A stretch of DNA of 35,369 bases from Butyrivibrio sp. Lineage in GTDB: Bacteria > Bacillota > Clostridia > Lachnospirales > Lachnospiraceae. The notes under the pieces are model-generated. The model was not told the origin of the DNA. It did no database searches and saw only the letters and a program-made list of their open reading frames with translations. Positions 1 to 6,337 of the stretch are shown here, piece by piece; the stretch's first letter is position 1, and each line of letters opens with the position of its first letter. Made by a program: the position numbers and the translations under genes. The stretch covers positions 1 through 35,369 of the forward strand of contig JAILMY010000136.1 in assembly GCA_024692165.1 (NCBI GenBank), read 5' to 3'.

Positions 1-177
1 GATATCCAGTTCCTTTAAGATGTCTTTTTTGTACTGCTCCTCTCCGTCTTCAGTGGAGATTATGACTGCCTTCCCATCGAGGATCTCTCTTTTTGACAAG
101 AGCATGCCCTGCAGAGCTGTTGTCTTGCCGCTTTCGAGAAAACCCGCAAATACAAATACTGCTACCGAATTTGCCAT
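1..177 (-). CDS. CobW/G3E-family P-loop GTPase, N-terminal fragment running off the left edge
   Basis: Reverse-strand translation MANSVAVFVFAGFLESGKTTALQGMLLSKREILDGKAVIISTEDGEEQ... has a G3E-like Walker A (GFLESGKTT). Confidence 0.75.
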   Translation of the reverse strand, partial: MANSVAVFVFAGFLESGKTTALQGMLLSKREILDGKAVIISTEDGEEQYKKDILKELDI

Positions 178-194
178 GTTTATACCTGCCTTTT

Positions 195-209
195 TGCAAC
201 ACAGTTGCA
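195..209. promoter_or_regulatory. Perfect palindrome TGCAAC-ACA-GTTGCA, candidate Fur-family operator upstream of the CobW-like gene
   Basis: Exact 6-3-6 inverted repeat 18 bp upstream of the CobW start; near-identical copy at 250-264. Confidence 0.5.
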
Positions 210-249
210 TTTTATTATATTTACCCATTTTATCCGTGTCAATACAAAA

Positions 250-264
250 TGCAACAATGTCGCA
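250..264. promoter_or_regulatory. Second palindrome copy TGCAAC-AAT-GTCGCA
   Basis: One mismatch between arms; 55 bp centre-to-centre from the first copy. Confidence 0.45.
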
Positions 265-277
265 TCTTTTATTACTC

Positions 278-311
278 AAAAAAACACCCGGAAAACGCAC
301 TGTTTCCGGAT
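278..311 (-). terminator. Rho-independent terminator of the Fur-family gene
   Basis: Stem CCGGAAA(288-294)/TTTCCGG(303-309) followed on the minus strand by a T-run (A-run 278-284 on plus). Confidence 0.7.
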
Positions 312-320
312 GCCTGTAGT

Positions 321-725
321 TTACTTTCTGCAATTTTCGCACAGTCCTATGATAACTGTTTTTCCATAATCAATATCTATTCCGTATTCTGACTTCATCC
401 TCTTTTCCGCATCAGCGAAAATGCTGTTGTCGAGATGAAAGATCCTGCCGCATCTTTCACACTCTGCATGTATATGGCTATGGCATGCGCTATGCTCCTC
501 TGAATACTGATAGCATGTGGCATTGACCCCTGATTCCTTATACTTTACTATTGTTCCTTCAATGCAAAGTCTTTCAAGATTGCGATAAATAGTGGATCTG
601 TCCACTCTTTCGCTTCCTTTATTGAGTTCACTGACTATATCTTTTGCAGTAAAACGGGTATCAGCATTATCCTTCAGATACTCTATTATGATATTTCTTG
701 GCTTTGTTTTATAGTTGCTGCTCAT
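321..725 (-). CDS. Fur-family transcriptional regulator (Zur/PerR-like)
   Basis: 134 aa; winged-helix start TAKDIVSELN..VDRSTIYRNLERL, metal-site HSACHSHIHAECERCGRIFHLD, C-terminal CENC. Confidence 0.9.
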   Translation of the reverse strand: MSSNYKTKPRNIIIEYLKDNADTRFTAKDIVSELNKGSERVDRSTIYRNLERLCIEGTIVKYKESGVNATCYQYSEEHSACHSHIHAECERCGRIFHLDNSIFADAEKRMKSEYGIDIDYGKTVIIGLCENCRK

Positions 726-1010
726 AATATCATTCCCCTTACTTTGGTCAATGCTTTGACAAGTCCCAGTGTAGGATTAGTATGGCCATGTGCCGGAATA
801 CAAAACCATATGATTTTCATCAATCTCTCCCCCTAAGCTATCACAATAATGTTATCATATTCATATCTTTGAGAGGAGAAAAGAATTTAGTTTTTGTATG
901 GAGGAAAGTAACTTGGAAAGCAATAAAAGTGGTGGCGACCCACATACCTATTTTAGAGGAATTCTTTCCTGAAGTATTCAATTAAAAAAGCAGTAATAAT
1001 CTAAAATATA

Positions 1011-1051
1011 TACCCTCTTTACTGAACTTTTATCATCCGGTAAAGAGGGTA
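1011..1051. terminator. 12-bp perfect hairpin TACCCTCTTTAC...GTAAAGAGGGTA, probable terminator
   Basis: Perfect inverted repeat (1011-1022/1040-1051), T-rich on both exits. Confidence 0.55.
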
Positions 1052-1063
1052 CATTTTGTTAAG

Positions 1064-1135
1064 TCATGCTACATTGTGTTCTATACCATAAATCTCTTCA
1101 AGCACTTCTTCAATCTTTTCAATAAATTTCTTCAT
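1064..1135 (-). CDS. Candidate small protein, 23 aa (MKKFIEKIEEVLEEIYGIEHNVA)
   Basis: Preceded by strong RBS AAGGAGGGC with about 9 nt spacing; followed by the hairpin at 1011-1051; below ORF-track length cutoff. Confidence 0.4.
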   Translation of the reverse strand: MKKFIEKIEEVLEEIYGIEHNVA

Positions 1136-1305
1136 TACCAAAGCCCTCCTTTTATGAAAGTGTTATCAGTTATGTGGTGAATTATTATTGCTGCCACGTT
1201 TGTTTTCTTTGATGATTTTATGATAACATCTTGTCTTGCTATTGTATAATACATATAATGATAGGAGAGATATACCTTATAGGTATAGAAGAAACGGAGG
1301 AGAAT

Positions 1306-2187
1306 ATGGAGCTTCGACATATCAGATATTTCCTGACAGTGGCGGAAGAAGGCAGTTTTACCAGGGCAGCAGAAAAACTCTGCATAGCACAGCCGCCACT
1401 TAGCAGACAGATACGTGATCTTGAAGAGGAACTAAACACCAGGCTCTTTGTGCGCAGATCAAGAGGACTTGCCCTGACTGAAGCTGGTGTGCGCTTTCAG
1501 CAATATGCACGCCGTATAAAGCAGTTATCAGATCAGTCCGTTGAGGATATCAGCAAGATGCAGGATGGCCTTACCGGCAGACTATACCTTGCTACGGTTG
1601 AAGGACGTGCTCCTGAGCTTTTTGCAAACTGGATAAGTGATTTCAAGAAGAAATATCCTCTTGTTGAATATGAAGTATGGAATGGAAATTCTGATGATGT
1701 TATAAAAAGAGTCCATTCAGGACTAAATGAAGTAGGGGTAATAACATTTCCTTTCGATGAGGAAGGTCTTGATGGACGCCTCATATATACTGAACCCTGG
1801 GTTGCAATAATTCCCAAGGGACATCCCCTGGCAAAGGGCAAGAATGATAGTATAGAGCTGAAAAAGCTCGCACCCTATGAGCTTATTATTCCATCCCGAA
1901 GATCCAGAAGAAAAGAGATTGAAAACTGGTTTGCTCCCCTTGGCTGTGAGCCCAAAATCATCTGCCGTATAGCGCATATGCTAAATGCTTATGAACTCAC
2001 AGCAAAGGGAGTTGGAATTGCCATATATCCTGCTTCTGCCGCTAAATATGTGGGCGAAGATGCTGTTATAAAAAAGATTACAAAACCAAACGTCACAGCC
2101 CGCTACGCTATTGTCAGAAGCGCAGAGCGAGATCTCTCAAAAGTAGCCCAGGAATTCTGGGATATGGTAAGTGAGTCTTCGCAGTAA
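1306..2187 (+). CDS. LysR-family transcriptional regulator
   Basis: MELRHIRYFLTVAEEGSFTRAAEKLCIAQPPLSRQIRDLEEEL is a classic LysR HTH; start moved from 1231 to 1306 because of RBS GGAGG. Confidence 0.93.
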   Translation: MELRHIRYFLTVAEEGSFTRAAEKLCIAQPPLSRQIRDLEEELNTRLFVRRSRGLALTEAGVRFQQYARRIKQLSDQSVEDISKMQDGLTGRLYLATVEGRAPELFANWISDFKKKYPLVEYEVWNGNSDDVIKRVHSGLNEVGVITFPFDEEGLDGRLIYTEPWVAIIPKGHPLAKGKNDSIELKKLAPYELIIPSRRSRRKEIENWFAPLGCEPKIICRIAHMLNAYELTAKGVGIAIYPASAAKYVGEDAVIKKITKPNVTARYAIVRSAERDLSKVAQEFWDMVSESSQ

Positions 2188-2201
2188 GCTCTGTTGTTCG
2201 A

Positions 2202-3197
2202 TTACAAATTCTCATACCATCTTATTGCTCTTTCCGGCCATCCTTCCATGCACATTCCTTCACCATCCGCAAATCCGTGCCCACCGGTTGGTCCGATTTC
2301 CAATCTGCATACAATGCCTGCTTTATCAAGTGCAGCTGCCAGATTCTTTGAATGTTTTGGATCAACTAATTCATCTTCAGCTGCACAAAAAACAGCTGTA
2401 GGAGGAAAGCCGGTTACATGTTCAGGAATTTCAAAGCAGCTGTTGCAGGCTTCTTCCATTGTGCAGCCTACGCTTCTACTTGCATGCTCATCCTTTTCTT
2501 TTTCGTCATCCCATTCTTCTGAATTCATGACGCGGAAAGAAGTTACAGGATAAATGGGAAAACATGCCTTGGGCTTCCTGTTATCAAATGCTTTATAGCC
2601 TTTTTCCGTATTCCACAAACAGACTACATAACCCCCTGCAGAAAATCCGCAAGTAATATAATCTTCCGATTTAAGACCAAAGTCTTCTTTTTTGTTTTTT
2701 ATTATTTCAAGGGCTCTTGCTATATCTTCCATAGCTTTAAGTGCAGAAGCTGTAACCCCAACCCTGTAAGTCAAAATAAAAACATTGTAGCCAAGTTCGT
2801 TGTAAATGCTTGCAACCGGCCATCCTTCAGTCAGATTCCACACGTTGACAAATCCTCCGCCTGGAACCAGAAGTATAAAAGGTCTATTTCCAGCAGCTTC
2901 ATCGGATGACGGCAAGTAGACAAAATTTGCATTTCTTTTAGTGGGGTCCACCTGGCTTTCTTCTTCAGAGTACAGGCTGTAGTAATAATCCCCACTTTCT
3001 GCAGCTCCAAGTAGCCTTGTAAATCCCCTCTCTAAGTTCCTCCAGCCCATATTGTCAGCTATTTCCTGCAAAGTCCAGTTATAAAATTCTTCTTTGGATA
3101 AGTCCCATTTGCTTATCGCATCTTCTGATATTTTTGCAATCAGTGGATCAGTCAATGTGTCTTTCAGTGTCCTTGTGTTAAGCTTTTTGTTCCCCAT
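2202..3197 (-). CDS. Alpha/beta hydrolase fold esterase/lipase-like protein
   Basis: RPFILLVPGGGFVNVWN (oxyanion HGGG-like), GFSAGGYVV nucleophile elbow, DELVDP, GGHGF; start at MGNKKLNT has RBS GGAAAGG. Confidence 0.85.
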   Translation of the reverse strand: MGNKKLNTRTLKDTLTDPLIAKISEDAISKWDLSKEEFYNWTLQEIADNMGWRNLERGFTRLLGAAESGDYYYSLYSEEESQVDPTKRNANFVYLPSSDEAAGNRPFILLVPGGGFVNVWNLTEGWPVASIYNELGYNVFILTYRVGVTASALKAMEDIARALEIIKNKKEDFGLKSEDYITCGFSAGGYVVCLWNTEKGYKAFDNRKPKACFPIYPVTSFRVMNSEEWDDEKEKDEHASRSVGCTMEEACNSCFEIPEHVTGFPPTAVFCAAEDELVDPKHSKNLAAALDKAGIVCRLEIGPTGGHGFADGEGMCMEGWPERAIRWYENL

Positions 3198-3304
3198 AAC
3201 AATACCTTTCCTCGTCTTTCTATAGCACATCAGCACCTTTTTGTAATTGATTAAAAGAAAAATCTTTCCTGCCATCTGTAATTCCCATCTGTTTTTCAGC
3301 GGGC

Positions 3305-4111
3305 CTATGCCGGCTTCTTCGTCAGATACAGCACATAAGTATCATGAAACTCGACTTTATCTCCGCTCGCAAGCACCACACTTCGGAGTCCTTCGAAAAA
3401 CTTCGTTTTGTAGGGCTCGGGGATCAATATGTGATCGCTGTGTGTGCCGCAATACATCACATATTCATCTGCAGAAAACGTGCGCTTTCCGTAAAAATCA
3501 TGCCGCGTCATTTCTACATAGCCATAGTCCGTCGCATGCAGATAGTCAAAAGGCTCCTTCATATTCTTATATTCCGTCATCGGCTTATAATATTCATCGT
3601 AAACCTTCTGTATATTGCTGTACAGCTCCTCATTGGGTGTCTTATAATCCCCAATCAGAAACATCATCGCCAGCGTTCCGCCGGGCTTTAGCAGTTCAAA
3701 TGTCTTGGAAAAAGCGATTTTCTCCGGAATCCACTGGATTGTCGCAGCAGAGTATATCACATCAAACTTCTGCTCCCCAAAATCGTGTGTTATAAAGTCA
3801 TCGTTCACGATGTGGAAATTTGGACTTGCTCCATATTTTTCTTTCATCTTCTCATAGAGATGCTCCCCAAGCTCAATGGCATTATAATCACAGCCGGTAC
3901 TCAGGATCGGATCTGTCGCCTGGCCGGTTCCCGGGCCGATTTCCAGCACCTTCGTCTTAGCTCCAATGCCGGCTTCCTTAATGAAATATTTGAACAGATC
4001 CGCGCTGTAGTGAGGTCTAAACTTATCAAACTGCTCCGGGATTGTATCAAAAACCTTGCGATATTCCATAGTCTCCCCACTCATCCCACTATTCATACCA
4101 TTCTCTCCCAT
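3305..4111 (-). CDS. Class I SAM-dependent methyltransferase
   Basis: KVLEIGPGTGQATDPIL motif I, FDVIYSAATIQWIPE, LLKPGGTLAMM. Confidence 0.88.
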   Translation of the reverse strand: MGENGMNSGMSGETMEYRKVFDTIPEQFDKFRPHYSADLFKYFIKEAGIGAKTKVLEIGPGTGQATDPILSTGCDYNAIELGEHLYEKMKEKYGASPNFHIVNDDFITHDFGEQKFDVIYSAATIQWIPEKIAFSKTFELLKPGGTLAMMFLIGDYKTPNEELYSNIQKVYDEYYKPMTEYKNMKEPFDYLHATDYGYVEMTRHDFYGKRTFSADEYVMYCGTHSDHILIPEPYKTKFFEGLRSVVLASGDKVEFHDTYVLYLTKKPA

Positions 4112-4164
4112 AATCGTATCTCCTCAACCAATTATCAAAAGGAAAAACTCACAGTTTCTTTTTC

Positions 4165-4321
4165 ATATAACCTCATGGTCAATCAGTATTCTGCCTATGC
4201 CTTTATGCCGATAGTCCGGTAAGACTGCAACATTGTCCAAATTCTTCTGCGACAGTTGAAAAAGCTTTCTTTATAAGATCGACACACTCTGGGATTTCTT
4301 CCCTTTTTACTTCTCTGATCA
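4165..4321 (-). pseudogene. GNAT acetyltransferase remnant with internal deletion, frame break and truncated C-terminus
   Basis: Minus strand: MIREVKREEIPECVDLIKKAFSTVAEEFG (GNAT N-terminus), then in another frame NVAVLPDYRHKGIGRILIDHEV (motif A), then stop. Confidence 0.75.
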
Positions 4322-4413
4322 TCTATACTCTGCTCCAATGTTTTAAAGGTCTCTACATACTTCCGATTTGTCTACCCGCTGATTTATCTACCCTGACACA
4401 GCTTACTTTTAAA

Positions 4414-4445
4414 TTATATCAGTATCCAAGCGGCTTACAACCAAT
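4414..4445 (-). promoter_or_regulatory. Probable sigma-A promoter of the GNAT remnant
   Basis: Minus strand TTGTAA-16 nt-TATAAT about 100 bp upstream of the ATG. Confidence 0.4.
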
Positions 4446-4848
4446 TTATGTTGCATGATGATATAAGAGCTCTGGCAAATGTGTAAAAGTGCAGTGAAAT
4501 ACTATATTACGTTGAGATTTACGCCTGATATTCAGATTTGTTCTAAATACAGGTAGCCCTTTTCTGGAGTTACCCCTAGAATCCAATTCTTTTAAATATT
4601 TTAGTAGTCAACGGTCTTGGGAACTACACATTTTTTCTATGGTTTTCCAGACGCCAGGTAATGCTTACCTGTGCATAGGAGAAATGAGATTGTCGCGGGT
4701 ATTCAAATGAAAAATCTTAGAGGATTATTCCTGTTTCTTTACGCAAATAGTTTTGATTTTGAAAAAACACGGGTAATGAAAAAAAGAGGCTACCCTCATA
4801 AATAGGATTCCGGAAAAACAGGCGTAATTAATTACTATTTATCAGAAA

Positions 4849-4925
4849 GATAACTACTGTATTGCAATGGTCGCTGTATTACGATAGCTACTGTATTGCG
4901 ATAGTTGCTGTATAGCGATAATTAC
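4849..4925. repeat. 17-bp degenerate tandem repeat, about 4.5 copies (consensus GATAGYTRCTGTATTGC)
   Basis: Units at 4849-4865, 4866-4882, 4883-4899, 4900-4916 and partial 4917-4925. Confidence 0.8.
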
Positions 4926-4930
4926 ATTTG

Positions 4931-5047
4931 AAGAGCAATAAGACTGCTCACTCTCAGAAATCCATCAAGACCATAGATTATCTACTTACTCCCTACGATG
5001 AGAGATTTGGACATATAAGTGCCGTTATAGAAGATTTGAGTAAATAA
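4931..5047 (+). pseudogene. Possible 3' fragment of an unidentified gene
   Basis: Open frame KSNKTAHSQKSIKTIDYLLTPYDERFGHISAVIEDLSK* ending directly at a terminator; no start or RBS. Confidence 0.3.
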
Positions 5048-5090
5048 AAAGAGATTAGGTTTGAATTAGTCACACTAATCTCTTTATTAT
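5048..5090. terminator. Bidirectional terminator hairpin AAAGAGATTAG...CTAATCTCTTT
   Basis: 11-bp perfect stem (5048-5058/5075-5085) with T-rich exits on both strands. Confidence 0.75.
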
Positions 5091-5102
5091 TCTTTGATAA
5101 AT

Positions 5103-5426
5103 TTACTCTCTGATAAACTGACTCTCGGATCCTGGCGTATCCTTACTTACATACCTTTCAACCTTCATATGAAGATCATACTTCTCCCTTAATTCAGTAA
5201 TTGTCTTCATCATTGGGGAGGCATGGTGGATGTCAATAGCTTCCTGGCTCTCCCATGAATCAATAAGTAGCACCGTCTCAGCATCATCCATGGGTATGAA
5301 ATATTCATAACGCAAATTGCCGGCTTCTGCACGGACTTTCTCAGCCGTTCCGCTCTTTTCCATCTCCTCTGCGAATTTCCTGGCACTGCCATCTTTACCC
5401 GTGTAATAAATGTTAACCGTAATCAT
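5103..5426 (-). CDS. Antibiotic biosynthesis monooxygenase (ABM/YgiN-like) domain protein
   Basis: 107 aa; LRYEYFIPMDDAETVLLIDSWESQEAIDIHHASPMMKTI is typical of ABM proteins. Confidence 0.85.
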   Translation of the reverse strand: MITVNIYYTGKDGSARKFAEEMEKSGTAEKVRAEAGNLRYEYFIPMDDAETVLLIDSWESQEAIDIHHASPMMKTITELREKYDLHMKVERYVSKDTPGSESQFIRE

Positions 5427-5450
5427 AGCCTCTTATACCCCTCCCCTACA

Positions 5451-5545
5451 TTTTTAAATCCACTGCAAAGATTTAAATTCACTAAAATGATTTAAATTCA
5501 CTAAAAAGATTTAAATTCATTAAAAAGATTTAAATCCATTAAAAA
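5451..5545. repeat. 19-bp tandem repeat, 5 copies, each near-complete unit containing GATTTAAATY (perfect palindrome GATTTAAATC in the last unit)
   Basis: Units at 5451-5469 (degenerate), 5470-5488, 5489-5507, 5508-5526, 5527-5545. Confidence 0.9.
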
Positions 5546-6167
5546 GATATATTCCCAAAACCGCGTTAAATCCTATCGCGGAATATATACTACATCTTTC
5601 TGCGATACCAAAGTACTGAGGCGGAAATGCCTGCATACCTATTGGTCCAATCAACATCATAGAAAAAAATATCGCAGCCCAGATTCCGATTCCTCTTACT
5701 TCCTTATTCCTTAATCCGGCGATTATCAAAAGTACAAGTGATACTATAGAAAATATTACCACAAATGCAGTGACAAGCATATGCATGACTTCCTGAAAAG
5801 AATCTATTTCCTTACCTGCATCATCAAGGGCAAACATCGAATATCCAACCTTTGATATCCAGTTCATGACAGTAAACAGGTATATTCCTCCCCGGAACAT
5901 GGCCGTTGAAATCTTCTTATCTGAAACATAAATAGCTACGCATGTGGCACATACCACGCTTCCCGCTGAATATACTGCTAAAAGCTTATCCCAGAGCTGC
6001 CTGGATGGTGCAGACTCTGCCGAAAGATCACTTACAGCAGACTCCATCCAGTTATATCCGGGGAAAGCTCCTCTGCAGAAGTATGCAGCAGCTGCATAGG
6101 ATATAAGTGCGGCAAGACCAGTAAGCCCCATCCAGTTAATCAGTTTTCTGTTCATCTTATGCTCCAA
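5520..6167 (-). CDS. DUF998-like multi-pass membrane protein
   Basis: 215 aa, multiple TM helices; FPGYNWMESAVSDLSAESAPSRQLWD is typical of DUF998. Confidence 0.8.
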   Translation of the reverse strand: MEHKMNRKLINWMGLTGLAALISYAAAAYFCRGAFPGYNWMESAVSDLSAESAPSRQLWDKLLAVYSAGSVVCATCVAIYVSDKKISTAMFRGGIYLFTVMNWISKVGYSMFALDDAGKEIDSFQEVMHMLVTAFVVIFSIVSLVLLIIAGLRNKEVRGIGIWAAIFFSMMLIGPIGMQAFPPQYFGIAERCSIYSAIGFNAVLGIYLFNGFKSF

Positions 6168-6243
6168 TCTGATGGCTTAACCACCTGTAAAAAACAATTA
6201 TGTTCTTCGGGACAGGTCTTCCCTCTTCCCTTAAACTCATATT

Positions 6244-6272
6244 CATTAGTTATGATACTAATGTTCATTAGT
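6244..6272. promoter_or_regulatory. Three-half-site operator-like array CATTAGT-N6-ACTAATG-N2-CATTAGT
   Basis: Exact 7-bp inverted repeats about 80-105 bp upstream of the DUF998 start. Confidence 0.5.
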
Positions 6273-6284
6273 CTCGTCAACAAA

Positions 6285-6334
6285 AATAAAAAAATGCATT
6301 CCTGAGCACCAAATCTACAGATTCAGGAATGCAT
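6285..6334 (-). terminator. Terminator of the EAL/PAS/GGDEF gene
   Basis: 12-bp perfect stem ATGCATTCCTGA(6294-6305)/TCAGGAATGCAT(6323-6334) followed by a minus-strand T-run. Confidence 0.8.
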
Positions 6335-6337
6335 CAT

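Noticed and set aside
20-392. Plus-strand 99-aa ORFs overlapping the CobW and Fur genes
   Set aside because: Antisense to well-supported minus-strand genes and no protein-like motifs
898-972. 24-aa plus-strand ORF MEESNLESNKSGGDPHTYFRGILS and the overlapping 67-aa ORF 782-985
   Set aside because: The nearest AGGAG is about 20 nt from the 24-aa ORF start, and the 67-aa ORF has no RBS or recognisable homology; kept only as weak possibilities
3247-4222. Plus-strand ORFs of 182, 115 and 145 aa
   Set aside because: Antisense shadows of the methyltransferase and hydrolase genes; composition looks like reverse-frame noise
4849-4925. CRISPR array interpretation of the 17-bp repeats
   Set aside because: Units are directly abutting with no unique spacers, and no cas genes are present
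5451-5545. Plasmid iteron/replication origin
   Set aside because: No replication initiator gene nearby; the surrounding genes look chromosomal
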